The position numbers were made by a program, and so were the translations under genes. The notes under the pieces are model-generated. The model was not told where the DNA came from, ran no database searches, and saw only the letters and a program-made list of their open reading frames with translations. Below, piece after piece: positions 35,856-45,788 of a DNA stretch of 64,000 bases. How positions within the stretch are numbered: position 1 is the stretch's first letter; every line of letters begins with the position of its first letter. This DNA is from FEN-1350 sp964643355. Lineage in GTDB: Bacteria; Planctomycetota; Phycisphaerae; Sedimentisphaerales; Anaerohalosphaeraceae. The stretch covers positions 13,498-77,497 of the forward strand of contig CAZXPW010000018.1 of NCBI GenBank assembly GCA_964643355.1, given 5' to 3'.

Positions 35856-36652
35856 TGGAATTCAAACCCACGGTTCAGGGCTGGATGATTTACGCGGCGA
35901 TGGGGTGTTGGATTGCGGCCGTGTTCGGTTCGATTGCCCGGCGGATCGGGACGGCCCGGATTTTGTTTTTTGCCGGCTTTCTGGTTGCGGTTGTCGCATG
36001 GGTGTACCGATGGATCCATGTTCAGCATGTCCCGATGCAAAACCTGTTTGAGGTCTTTTTGACTCTGGGAATGCTGATCTGGCCGATCTGGCTGTTATCC
36101 CGGCGGATGCTGGGCATTCGCTCGTTCGTCACTGACATCCTCATCGGGCTGATCGTTCTCTATCCGGCGGGCTTCAGTTTTCACGCCGAACCGCAACGGC
36201 TGCCGCCGGCCCTGCAGAGCTGGCTGTTTGCCCCGCATGTGGCGGTCTATATGCTGTCGTATGTCCTGTTGGCCCGAGCGGCGGTCCAGGCGGGGGCCGT
36301 ATTCTGGTATCGCTTTGTGGATAGGCCGGACGCCCTCTCGATCGAGGCCGAGCGGGCTACATACCAGTTGACCCGTATCGGGTTTCCGTTGCTGACGCTG
36401 GGTCTGCTGCTGGGCAGCGTGTGGGGGCAGCGGGCCTGGGGCGATTACTGGGGCTGGGACCCCAAGGAACTCTGGTCGCTGGCGACCTGGCTGGTCTATA
36501 TCGGGTATTTTCATTTTCGGTATCTCTACGGCACGCGCCATCGATGCGTCCTCAGCGTCTGGCCCATCGTCGGCTTGCTCTTTATCATCATGACGCTGCT
36601 GTGGGTGAACCTGTCCCGGATATTTTCGGGTCTTCACAATTACGCAAGCTGA
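35855..36652 (+). CDS. ccsA: Cytochrome c biogenesis protein CcsA (ResC)
   Basis: 265 residues, polytopic. The heme-handling WWD motif is clear (WGDYWGWDPKELW, residues ~196-208), with flanking conserved histidines (HVQH near residue 55, HVAVYMLSY near 125). Start ATG 35855 overlaps the resB stop by one base; the frame is open much further up but lies inside resB. Acts with ResB in system II cytochrome c maturation. Followed at 142 bases by hemC. Confidence 0.93.
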   Translation: MEFKPTVQGWMIYAAMGCWIAAVFGSIARRIGTARILFFAGFLVAVVAWVYRWIHVQHVPMQNLFEVFLTLGMLIWPIWLLSRRMLGIRSFVTDILIGLIVLYPAGFSFHAEPQRLPPALQSWLFAPHVAVYMLSYVLLARAAVQAGAVFWYRFVDRPDALSIEAERATYQLTRIGFPLLTLGLLLGSVWGQRAWGDYWGWDPKELWSLATWLVYIGYFHFRYLYGTRHRCVLSVWPIVGLLFIIMTLLWVNLSRIFSGLHNYAS

Positions 36653-36793
36653 AGGCTTCGGCGAATCCGACCGGCTCAGACTTGATCCGCGGGCGGTTTT
36701 GGGGCATACTATCGGCATGATATGGGATCGCAATTCAATCTGGTTTTCGCGGATCCGGGTCGAACGGGCCTGGGATCGGCGGAGGGGTCGGCG

Positions 36794-37723
36794 GTGCGGT
36801 TGTTGACGGTGGCCACGCGGGCCAGCCGTCTGGCGCTGGCACAGACGCAAATGGTGATCGACGCATTGAAGGCGGCGCATCCGGAGGTGGAGGTTTCCGT
36901 TCACACGGTGACCACGCGCGGCGATCGGGATACCCGCACGGAGCTGTGGAAGTTTTCCGGCAGCGGTCAGTTCACCGCGCAGGTCGAACAAGCGGTGCTG
37001 GATCGCAAGGCCGACTTTGCGGTTCACAGTTTCAAGGACCTGCCCACGCGAATGACGGGGGGGTTGTGCATCGCGGCGGTTCCGACTCGCCATGGGCCGG
37101 AAGACGCGCTGGTATCGAATGCCGACCTGTCGGGGGTGGAGGATTTGCGGCCCGGGGCGACCGTCGGGACATCGAGTCCCCGGCGGATTGCGCTGTTGAA
37201 CAGTCAGCGAAGCGATCTGGAGATTGTGCCGGTCCGTGGAAATGTGGAAACCCGAGTGAAAAAGGCGACATCCGGCACGGTTGATGCGGTGATGATGGCC
37301 CGTGCCGGCCTGGACCGAGCGGGGATGTCAGGGGCTATTTCCTGTATTTTGGATCCATTGATCTATATCCCAGCGCCGGCGCAGGGGGCGCTGGCGATCC
37401 AGTGTCGCGACGAGGACGCCGAAGCGATCGGGTTGCTGCGAACCCTCGACGATCCGGCGTCGCGGCTGCTCGTCGAAGCCGAACGGACGGTGCTGGCCCG
37501 GCTGCATCCGGGTTGTCACGCCCCGGTCGGCGTCTATGCGGTACGGGAGGCGGGCGATATCCTCCTGTCGGCGTTTGTCGCCGAGATGTCGGGCGATCGG
37601 ATGTTGCGGCGGCAGCTTCGCGGGTCGGTGTCGCGATCGCGGGAACTGGCCGAGACGCTGGCCGATGAACTGATCGGCGAAGGGGCCATCGAGATTCTTT
37701 CGTGCGTGGACAAACATGAGTAA
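36794..37723 (+). CDS. hemC: Hydroxymethylbilane synthase
   Basis: 309 residues from GTG 36794, chosen over ATG 36722 because GGAGGGG lies 6 bases before it and because the family starts with the strand RLLTVATRASRLALAQ. Dipyrromethane-cofactor cysteine is C241 in HPGCHAPVGVYA; the aspartate region reads SFKDLPT. Polymerises four porphobilinogens. Overlaps the next gene by 8 bases. A weak promoter-like pair lies at 36682-36712 (19-base spacer). Confidence 0.95.
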   Translation: MRLLTVATRASRLALAQTQMVIDALKAAHPEVEVSVHTVTTRGDRDTRTELWKFSGSGQFTAQVEQAVLDRKADFAVHSFKDLPTRMTGGLCIAAVPTRHGPEDALVSNADLSGVEDLRPGATVGTSSPRRIALLNSQRSDLEIVPVRGNVETRVKKATSGTVDAVMMARAGLDRAGMSGAISCILDPLIYIPAPAQGALAIQCRDEDAEAIGLLRTLDDPASRLLVEAERTVLARLHPGCHAPVGVYAVREAGDILLSAFVAEMSGDRMLRRQLRGSVSRSRELAETLADELIGEGAIEILSCVDKHE

Positions 37724-39230
37724 AGCCAAGGTGTATCTGGTGGGAGCCGGTCCGGGAGATCCGTCGCTGTTGACGCTGCGGGCCGTCGAGCGGATCGCGT
37801 CGGCCGACTGCATCGTCTATGACGGGCTGGTCAACCCGCAGATCCTGCGCCATGCCCGGCCGGATGCGGAATTGATCAGCGTCCGCAAGCGAACCGGAGA
37901 CGCTCCCGTCAAGCAGCAGGACATTCACCAGATCCTGCTGGACCGGATCGCACAGGGCAAGACGATTGTGCGGCTCAAGGGCGGCGATCCGGGCCTGTTC
38001 GGCCGTTCGGCCGAAGAGGTCGCGTTGTGCATCGAGCAGAATGTGCCCTTCGAAATCATTCCTGGCATCACTTCTGCGCTGGCGGCGGCGGATTATTGCG
38101 GGATTTTTCTGACCGACCGCCAGGCCAGTTCGCAACTGATGTTCGCGACCGGACAGGAAGCCGCGGATAAGAGCGACAGCCGCTTGGATTTCGCCAACAT
38201 GGCCGCGTTCGGCGGGACGATCGTGTTCTATATGGCGATGTCGCGGCTGGACCTGATTACGGAGGAGATGATCCGGAATGGAAAGAATCCGGAAACGCCC
38301 GTTGCCGTCGTGCAGAATGCCAGCACGCCCCGGCAGCGGTTGTTGTTGTCCAATTTGAAAAAGGTCGCCGAAGATTGTCGTCGCGAAGGTGTCGAGGCCC
38401 CGGCGATTGTCATCATCGGACCTACGGCCCGCACCGATGCACTCCACAACTGGTTTATGTCCCGGCCGCTGTTTGGCAAGCGGATTGTCATCACGCGCGA
38501 CCGGCAGGGAAACGAAATCTTCGGCATGGGATTACTGGATCAGGGCGCCGAACCAGTTGCCTTCGAGACCATCCGGATTATCGATCAGACTCAGGATACG
38601 CAAGTTCAACAGGTTCTGGCGAATCTGTCGTCCTACGATTGGATATTCTTCACCAGCGCCAACGGCGTTCGGCATGTCTTTGCGGCCCTGGCGCGGATGA
38701 ACCGCGATGCCCGGGCGCTGGCGGGGCCGAAGATCGCCTGCATCGGCGGCGAATCGGCGGGGTGCCTGGCCGAGTTCGGCGTGCGGGCGGACTTTGTGCC
38801 GACGAAGTTCACCGGCAGGGCGATGGTCGAAGAGCTGACGCAACAGCAGTCCCTGGCGGGAAAGAAGATCGTTCTGCTGCGGTCGGGCATCGCGCCGGAC
38901 GATCTGCCCGCGGCGCTGAGCCGACAGGGAGCCCGCGTGACGGATTGTCCCGTGTATTCGGTTGAAGTCAACCGACAGGATCCATCGGATGTGATTTGCC
39001 AATTGTCCAACAACCGGATCGATTGGATCACCTTTACCAGTTCTTCGACGGTTCGTTCGTTCTTCGAGCAGGTTCCCGTCGATCGAGTCGCGGCCTCGAA
39101 GGCCCGGATCGCGTCCATCGGCCCGGAGACCACGCGGCAACTGATGGACCTCGGCGTCCGCGTCGATCTGGAGGCGGAACGCCACACGATCCAGGGGCTT
39201 GTCGAAGCCCTGATGGAGTTTGCGGAATGA
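37716..39230 (+). CDS. cobA-hemD: Fused uroporphyrinogen-III C-methyltransferase / uroporphyrinogen-III synthase
   Basis: 504 residues. Residues 1-~245 are a CobA/SUMT methyltransferase (VGAGPGDPSLLTLRAVE, LKGGDPGLFGR, IIPGITSALAAADY). Residues ~255-504 are the two-lobed HemD synthase (IVITRDRQGNE, WIFFTSANGVRHVF, CIGGESAGCLAEFG, WITFTSSSTVRSFFE). The protein closes hydroxymethylbilane to uroporphyrinogen III and methylates it to precorrin-2. Fusions of this order are known in clostridia and related bacteria. Overlaps hemC by 8 bases and ahbC by 4 bases. Confidence 0.94.
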   Translation: MSKAKVYLVGAGPGDPSLLTLRAVERIASADCIVYDGLVNPQILRHARPDAELISVRKRTGDAPVKQQDIHQILLDRIAQGKTIVRLKGGDPGLFGRSAEEVALCIEQNVPFEIIPGITSALAAADYCGIFLTDRQASSQLMFATGQEAADKSDSRLDFANMAAFGGTIVFYMAMSRLDLITEEMIRNGKNPETPVAVVQNASTPRQRLLLSNLKKVAEDCRREGVEAPAIVIIGPTARTDALHNWFMSRPLFGKRIVITRDRQGNEIFGMGLLDQGAEPVAFETIRIIDQTQDTQVQQVLANLSSYDWIFFTSANGVRHVFAALARMNRDARALAGPKIACIGGESAGCLAEFGVRADFVPTKFTGRAMVEELTQQQSLAGKKIVLLRSGIAPDDLPAALSRQGARVTDCPVYSVEVNRQDPSDVICQLSNNRIDWITFTSSSTVRSFFEQVPVDRVAASKARIASIGPETTRQLMDLGVRVDLEAERHTIQGLVEALMEFAE

Positions 39231-40384
39231 TCAACATCACCAAGCTGTACTGCGGGGTCTCCGGACAGTCGGATCCCCTGCGATATCCCGAGCGGCGGAA
39301 TGTCAAGCCGATCGCCGTGTTCAACTGCACGGCCCGCTGCAACCTTCGCTGTCTGCATTGCTACAGTTCGTCGGACGCCGCCGTCGCCGAGCAGGAACTC
39401 TCGACCGAACAGGCAAAACAACTCATCGACCAGATCGCCGACTACGGCTGTCCGGCGATCCTGTTCAGCGGCGGAGAGCCGATGCTCCGGCCGGATCTGT
39501 TTGAGCTCATCGCCTATGCCGCCGGTCGCAAGCTCCGCACGGTGATTTCGACCAACGGCACGCGGATCGATCCGCCGGCGGCTCAGATACTCAAGCGATT
39601 GAATGTCAGCTATGTCGGAATCTCGCTGGACGGTCCCGAGCCGTTGCACGACGCCTTTCGCGGGCGGAAGGGGAGTTTTCGCGACACGCTGGCCGGGATC
39701 GCCAACTGTCGGGCGGCGGGATTGCGGACGGGACTTCGCTGCACGATCACGCGGCAAAACTGCGAGCACCTCGAGACGATCTTTGCGATCGCCGAGAACA
39801 ACGGCGTGCGGCGAATTTGCTTTTACCACCTGATTCGCACGGGCCGAGCGACGGAGCTGCAGGATCAGGCGATCACCGCCGAACAGGCCCGAACGGTTCT
39901 CGATTGCATCCTCGACAAGACCGAACGGCAGGTCGCCGCCGACTGCGTGGACGAGGTGCTGACCGTGGGCAACCACGCCGACGGGCCGTATCTGCTGATG
40001 CGGCTCCATCGCATGGGCAGCACCGCGATGGCACGGCAGGCGATGGATCTGCTGCTGCGGTCCAGCGGTAACCGCGTCGGGCAGAACATCGCGTGCGTCA
40101 GTTGGAACGGCGATGTGTTTCCCGATCAGTTCTGGCGGAATTATCCGCTGGGCAATGTGCTCACAACGCCCTTCGGGGCGATCTGGGACAACATCGAAGA
40201 CCCGGTACTGAAGATCCTGCGCGACAAGGACCGGTACAAGGACCCCAAGTGCGGGCGATGCCGGTTCTTCTCGATCTGCAAAGGCAATTTTCGGTCGCTG
40301 TCGGGCCGGCCCGATCTGGACGACTGGCGCAACGAACCGGAATGTTATCTTTCCGAACAGGAAATCACCTTACCGAATGGATAG
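39227..40384 (+). CDS. ahbC: 12,18-didecarboxysiroheme deacetylase (radical SAM, AhbC type)
   Basis: 385 residues. Radical SAM site C38-N-L-R-C42-L-H-C45 preceded by FNCTAR, the AhbC/NirJ signature; FSGGEPM follows. The C-terminal cysteine set CGRCRFFSIC fits a SPASM-like second cluster. It removes two acetate side chains of didecarboxysiroheme to give Fe-coproporphyrin III. Start ATG overlaps the cobA-hemD stop (ATGA, 39227-39230). Operon context with ahbD and ahbA/B makes AhbC more likely than NirJ. Confidence 0.9.
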   Translation: MINITKLYCGVSGQSDPLRYPERRNVKPIAVFNCTARCNLRCLHCYSSSDAAVAEQELSTEQAKQLIDQIADYGCPAILFSGGEPMLRPDLFELIAYAAGRKLRTVISTNGTRIDPPAAQILKRLNVSYVGISLDGPEPLHDAFRGRKGSFRDTLAGIANCRAAGLRTGLRCTITRQNCEHLETIFAIAENNGVRRICFYHLIRTGRATELQDQAITAEQARTVLDCILDKTERQVAADCVDEVLTVGNHADGPYLLMRLHRMGSTAMARQAMDLLLRSSGNRVGQNIACVSWNGDVFPDQFWRNYPLGNVLTTPFGAIWDNIEDPVLKILRDKDRYKDPKCGRCRFFSICKGNFRSLSGRPDLDDWRNEPECYLSEQEITLPNG

Positions 40385-40393
40385 GAGCCGACA

Positions 40394-41364
<971 letters not shown>

Positions 41365-41368
<4 letters not shown>

Positions 41369-42432
41369 ACCACGGCCACGCCCATTCCGCTTCCGCCGGC
41401 GATTTGGTCCCGCGTCCGAGGATCATCGCCTTCGAGGTCACGCGTCGTTGTCCGCTGCGCTGCCGGCATTGTCGCGCGGCCGCTTCGACCGATTCGGCCG
41501 ACGGACTGTCCACCGAGCAGTGCAAGGGAATCCTCAAGGGGATCGCCGACTTTCACAAATCCATCGTTATCTTCACCGGAGGCGAACCGCTGGCGCGCCA
41601 AGACATCTTCGAACTGGTCGAGTACGCTCGCTGGCTGGGTCTGCGTTCGGTGCTGGCCACCTGCGGAATGGACCTGGATGTCGCGACGGCGCGGCGTCTG
41701 AAAACGGCCGGCGTGCTGTCGCTGTCGTTTTCTCTCGACGGGGCGACGGCCGCCTCGCACGACGCGTTTCGACAGACGCCCGGCGCCTTCGACGCCGTTC
41801 TGTCCGCCATCGAGGCGGCAAAATCCGCCGGCCTTCGTTTTCAGATCAACACCACCCTCACGCGGCTGAACCTGTCGCAAGTCGGCGCGATCGCCGATCT
41901 GGCCGTGCGGCTGGGCGCGTCGTGTTTCAACCCGTTCATCCTGGTTCCCGTCGGCAGGGGGGAGGCGATCCGCGATCTGCTACTGGGACCGGCGGAGTAC
42001 GAAGACCTGCTCGGCCGACTGGCCGATCTCCGTCGCGACAGTCCCATCGAGGTCCGCGTGACCTGCGGCCCGCAGTTTGCCCGCGTGGCGCGTCGCCGAA
42101 ACATCCCCAACGCCGAAAGCGTCAACGGATGCCTGGCCGCCACCGGGTTTGCGTTCATCAGCCACATGGGGGATGTGCAGACCTGCGGATTTCTCGATAT
42201 TTCCGCTGGAAATCTCCTGCAATACGGCTTCGACTTCGGTCGCCTCTGGCAAACCTCGGCGCTGCTGGCGTCGATCCGCAAGAACGAGTATCACGGCGCC
42301 TGCGGGGATTGCGGCTATCGGACGATCTGCCGCGGCTGCAGGGCCCGCGCTCTGGCGGTGCTGGGCGATGTCCTGCAGGAGGACCCGATCTGCATCCTGG
42401 CCCGCCATCGTCCGGAGTCGATGCATGAATGA
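41365..42432 (+). CDS. ahbD: Heme b synthase (radical SAM, AhbD type)
   Basis: 355 residues. Radical SAM motif C-P-L-R-C-R-H-C near the N-terminus, FTGGEPLARQD, and a C-terminal cysteine-rich SPASM-like region (CGDCGYRTICRGCRARAL). It converts two propionates of Fe-coproporphyrin III to vinyls. Overlaps hemB by 4 bases and the ahbA/B fusion by 8 bases. Confidence 0.9.
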
Positions 42433-43408
42433 AATACTGAGCGATTTCCAAACGCGTCTGTTGACGATCCTGCAGGATCCGCTGCCGATCTGCCGCCGAC
42501 CGTTTGCGCGTCTGGCCGAGACGCTGGGATCAACCGAAGACGAGGTTCTCAACGAAACGATCGCCCTGAAGACCGCCGGCTGGATCCGGCGGTTTCGCGG
42601 GCAGATCCACTATCGCGCCCTGGGCCGCACGGCGGTCCTGGTGACGGCCGCCGTGCCCGAGGACAACCTCCCGGCCGTGGGTCAGGCCGTCAGCGAGCTT
42701 GCCGGCGTGTCGCACAACTATATCCGCCGACACCGCTTTAACCTGTGGTTTACGCTGCAGGAAGCAACCCCTGACGACATCGATCGCCGACTGGCCGAGC
42801 TGTCCGACCGAACCGGCGTGGTCTTCCATTCGCTGCCGGCCCTGCGACTGTTCAAGCTCGATGTCCGGTTCGATCGGGTCGATCCTCCGGGCGATGGCGG
42901 CGAATATCAAGAGTTCGTCGATCTACAAAAACCCGTACTTGTCCCGTCCCTCAGCCCAGCGCAACAGACGCTCCTGTCGGCCGTTCAGAACGAGCTGCCG
43001 CTGACGCACCGGCCCTTTGACGCGCTCGGCGACGATCCAAAAGTCGTCTTATCCACTCTGCAATCCCTTCAATCTCTCGGCGTGTTGCGGCGCATCAGCG
43101 CCGTCGTGGACTATGTCCGCCTGGGCTATACCGCCAACGCCCTGTTTGCCGCTTCGATCCCCGACGACAAGATCATCCCCGCCGGCCTGGATCTGGTTCG
43201 CTGCCCGCTGGTCAGCCACTGCTACCACCGCCGGCCGTTTCCCGAATTGGGACACACCCTCTTTGCCATGCTGCACGCCCGATCCGCTATGGCAATGAGC
43301 GACGCCGTCAAGTCCTTCGTTGCCCGGTGGCATCCCGCTGACCATGCCCTCCTCGAAACCGTTGCCGAACTCAAAAAGCGGCCGGTCGAGTACCGCCCGC
43401 AACCCTGA
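42425..43408 (+). CDS. ahbAB: Fused siroheme decarboxylase, AhbA-AhbB in one chain
   Basis: 327 residues, about twice one Ahb subunit. Each half has an Lrp/AsnC-like winged helix and a ligand-binding half: first FQTRLLTILQDPLPICRRPF ... GVSHNYIRRHRFNLWFTL, second QQTLLSAVQNELPLTHRPF ... LVSHCYHRRPFPELGHTLF. The histidines and arginines of the SHNY/SHCYHRR strands correspond to the siroheme decarboxylase site. In characterised systems AhbA and AhbB are separate proteins. It removes two carboxyls of siroheme. ATG 42425 overlaps ahbD; a longer frame inside ahbD is not used. Last gene of the operon. Confidence 0.9.
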   Translation: MNEILSDFQTRLLTILQDPLPICRRPFARLAETLGSTEDEVLNETIALKTAGWIRRFRGQIHYRALGRTAVLVTAAVPEDNLPAVGQAVSELAGVSHNYIRRHRFNLWFTLQEATPDDIDRRLAELSDRTGVVFHSLPALRLFKLDVRFDRVDPPGDGGEYQEFVDLQKPVLVPSLSPAQQTLLSAVQNELPLTHRPFDALGDDPKVVLSTLQSLQSLGVLRRISAVVDYVRLGYTANALFAASIPDDKIIPAGLDLVRCPLVSHCYHRRPFPELGHTLFAMLHARSAMAMSDAVKSFVARWHPADHALLETVAELKKRPVEYRPQP

Positions 43409-43464
43409 TCGCCGACCCGAACCCAAACGCGGTCCTTCCTTTGGGGCAGGCCGCTAATCCAACA

Positions 43465-43608
43465 GGCCCGGAGGGCCGGAAGATCATAGCCGGGGGCGAC
43501 ATAAAGTCGGGGGCATCCAATCGTGACTCCTCCGGATGGAAGCCCCCGGATTTATCCCGGGGATTATTTCTTCCGATTGGTTTTCATCCCCCGACCAAAA
43601 GTCGGGGG
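43465..43608. repeat. Cluster of GC-rich hairpin repeats
   Basis: Successive inverted repeats: GGCCC/GGGCC (43465-43477), CGAC/GTCG within a GGGGGCGAC...GTCGGGGGC context (43497-43514), CCCCGG/CCGGGG (43544-43562), and a perfect 8-bp CCCCCGAC/GTCGGGGG (43588-43608). The unit GTCGGGGGC recurs at 43506 and 43601, and both lie in hairpins with A-rich loops, so these are diverged copies of one REP-like unit. Confidence 0.65.
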
Positions 43609-43814
43609 CTTGCATACAGGATACGATAGGACAAGGGTCATTTGTCCAGGCGATTGTTCAAACCCGCCCCTGCGGGCGTTTGGGTTATTTTCCTTTCCGG
43701 ATACCGGGCCTCTCGCCGGTCCAACTCCGCCTGAGTGTATGGCGCTTCCATAAACCTTCTCCTTTTCGTTTCAGGATTTCATTCGGACCTCAAATCCGAC
43801 ATCCACGGGTCCTT

Positions 43815-43988
43815 CCACCCTACCGGAAATCGTGCACAAGTTGTCCGAAATTTCCAAAGACCAAAATGGATAACTCGTTATTTGACAAGGAATTGAGCGT
43901 TTTCGAGACCCCCGAAAAATAGCAGGATAGTGAAAGCGCAAATTGTACGAAATTCGGGCCCAAAACATAAACCCGATTTGATATTCCC
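43815..43988. repeat. Dispersed intergenic repeat, copy 2
   Basis: Same ordered blocks as 17802-17975 with matching distances: CCACCCT to CGAGACC 89 bases (88 in copy 1), CGAGACC to GTGAAAGCGCA 26 (26), GTGAAAGCGCA to GATTTG 45 (45). Both copies lie outside genes, in the same orientation. Confidence 0.65.
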
Positions 43989-44089
43989 TTGGACTTCGGG
44001 GGGCTGCAGCAGGGGTGGGGCTGCCCCTCAATCCAAACAAAATTGTGAAAAATCTTGCGTTTGGATTGCCCAAATTCATGCGATCGGAG

Positions 44090-44119
44090 TTGACTTTTCC
44101 CGCGGGAGGATGGTACAAT
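44090..44119 (+). promoter_or_regulatory. Promoter of the secreted-protein pair
   Basis: TTGACT (44090-44095), 18-base spacer, TACAAT (44114-44119). Gives a leader of about 130 bases before 44258. Confidence 0.7.
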
Positions 44120-44156
44120 AGCCCCGTTAAGGAATTTTCCCGGAGGAAATACTGCC

Positions 44157-44252
44157 GTGATGAAAAACAACCATGTCAACCATGACATCGGGGCAGTAAG
44201 GGCCTGTCCCTTGCGCCCGGAGAACCCATCTTTAATCCTTTCTTGGAGGTAA
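44157..44252 (+). CDS. Possible leader peptide upstream of the secreted protein
   Basis: 31 codons from GTG 44157 (or 30 from ATG 44160), with GGAGG at 44142-44146. Its TAA stop (44250-44252) sits between the ribosome-binding site GGAGG (44245-44249) and the ATG at 44258 of the next gene, so ribosomes ending here would uncover or occupy that start. The product is short, with MKNNHVNHDIGAVRACPLRP and no signal peptide. A hairpin ATGTCA/TGACAT lies within it. Could be chance; the paired signals are the only evidence. Confidence 0.35.
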   Translation: MMKNNHVNHDIGAVRACPLRPENPSLILSWR

Positions 44253-44257
44253 TGGCA

Positions 44258-45706
44258 ATGGCGAAATACCCAATCCTTTCGGTCTGTGCAATTCTGTTGA
44301 TTTGCGCGTCGATGGCTCAGGCCGCCTTCATAGTGGAGGCCCATTCGTCGGGACGGGCCAACGCGACGAACTTTACCGGCGTGGGTACATCCAGCGTCAA
44401 AAGCACCGCGCCCGGCTGTATTGCCACCAATAGTATCTTCAGCGGTTCGGGAGCCGCGGGAAGTTCCACCGAGTTTGTCTTTAAGTACACCCCGGCGATG
44501 GATATGGACAACTGGTCTCCGGCTCCGGGAACGGACCTGACCAACGGACACAAAGCGTCGGGGCTGATGGGCGGACTCAACGGCAAATACAATGTGTACA
44601 TCACCTGGCCGTCTTCGACCAATGTCGGCGGGACTTGTTCGATCACCGTGACCAACGATGGCGCAGATGTCGTCGTCGGTCCGGTCGATATGAACACCAA
44701 CGGAACCGGCAACCCGGGCGGAAACAACGGGTGGTATCGGGTCGCCGAAAAGGTGCATCTGTCCGGCGGTACCCAATATGTGGTCCGACAGAAGGTCCTC
44801 ACTTCCGCGTATGTCTCGATGCGTTCGCACGGCGTATTGTGGGAACTGGTCGAGCCGGATCCGCCGCTGATTTCCCTGACCGAAACCAACGGCAAGACCG
44901 CCGTGACCGAAGGCGGCGCTGCGGATGAGTATTCGATCGCGTTGCTCCAGCAGCCGGCGTCCCTGACCCAGGTCTCCGTGATCGCCAAAGACCCCAACCA
45001 GGTGATCCTCAACGGAACGATGAATCTGACCGTCCTGACCTTTACGCCTGAAAACTGGGCGACGCCGCAGACCGTGCAGGTTTTGGCAAACGACGATCTG
45101 AATGTGGAAAATGATCATTCCACTTGGCTTCGGCATTGGGTGTCCAACGCGGAAGATCCCAACAGCATCTTTGCCGGTTTTCTGAAAGTGACCATCGCCG
45201 ACAATGAAGCGCCGGGCGTGCTGATTGTCGAATCCGACGGAAACACCGCCGTGAATGAACAAGGGCCGACCAGCGATTCGTATACGGTGCGTCTGATGAT
45301 GGCGCCGACGGCCCCGGTGACGATCACGATTGCGGCCGACGCCGATACGGTCGTCGCCTCCGGCCAGGCCAGCGGATCCACCATCCCGTTGACCTTTACG
45401 GCGGCCAATTGGTTCGTTCCTCAGACGGTGATCGTCACGGCCGTGGATGACGCAGACAGCGAATTCGACCACACCTCGACGATTATGCATTCCGTCTCCA
45501 GCGCCGATTCCGGATACAACAATCTGGCCGTGCCGAAGATCGCCGTCTCCGTCACCGACAACGATTGCGGCGTCTGGGGATATGCCAAGGCCGACTTCAA
45601 CAAGGATTGTCATGTGACCCTCGAGGATTTCGCGACCTTCGCGTCCGAGTGGATGACTTGTTCGGTTCCGTTCATCGAGGGGTGTGTCAACTGGCTCCCG
45701 CAGTAA
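44258..45706 (+). CDS. Secreted protein with Calx-beta-like repeats and dockerin-like end
   Basis: 482 residues from ATG 44258, 8 bases after GGAGG; ATG 44252 and TTG 44243 overlap or sit too close to that site. Signal peptide ends near AQAA. Residues ~24-200 are a domain shared with the next gene (FIVEAHSSG, YNVYITWPSSTNV, NTNGTGNPGGNN, YVSMRSHGV). Two Calx-beta-like segments follow (AVTEGGAADEYSIALLQQP; AVNEQGPTSDSYTVRLM), then a dockerin-like EF-hand (KADFNKDCHVTLEDFATFASEW). Exported; probably a calcium-binding surface protein. Tandem paralogue downstream. Confidence 0.8.
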   Translation: MAKYPILSVCAILLICASMAQAAFIVEAHSSGRANATNFTGVGTSSVKSTAPGCIATNSIFSGSGAAGSSTEFVFKYTPAMDMDNWSPAPGTDLTNGHKASGLMGGLNGKYNVYITWPSSTNVGGTCSITVTNDGADVVVGPVDMNTNGTGNPGGNNGWYRVAEKVHLSGGTQYVVRQKVLTSAYVSMRSHGVLWELVEPDPPLISLTETNGKTAVTEGGAADEYSIALLQQPASLTQVSVIAKDPNQVILNGTMNLTVLTFTPENWATPQTVQVLANDDLNVENDHSTWLRHWVSNAEDPNSIFAGFLKVTIADNEAPGVLIVESDGNTAVNEQGPTSDSYTVRLMMAPTAPVTITIAADADTVVASGQASGSTIPLTFTAANWFVPQTVIVTAVDDADSEFDHTSTIMHSVSSADSGYNNLAVPKIAVSVTDNDCGVWGYAKADFNKDCHVTLEDFATFASEWMTCSVPFIEGCVNWLPQ

Positions 45707-45788
45707 GGGAGATGGAAAACGGCAAATCGATTCGTTCCGAATTGATTTGAAATAGAAGCGTTCAAACAATTGTGTTCGGAGGCAGGTT

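Larger units (their letters stand above)
43409..44089. other. Repeat-rich intergenic region after the heme operon
   Basis: About 680 bases without a believable gene. It holds a cluster of GC-rich hairpin repeats (43465-43608) and copy 2 of the dispersed repeat (43815-43988). No clear terminator for the heme operon beyond those hairpins. A 670-residue open frame on the minus strand over this region and the next gene is a shadow of that gene. Confidence 0.6.
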
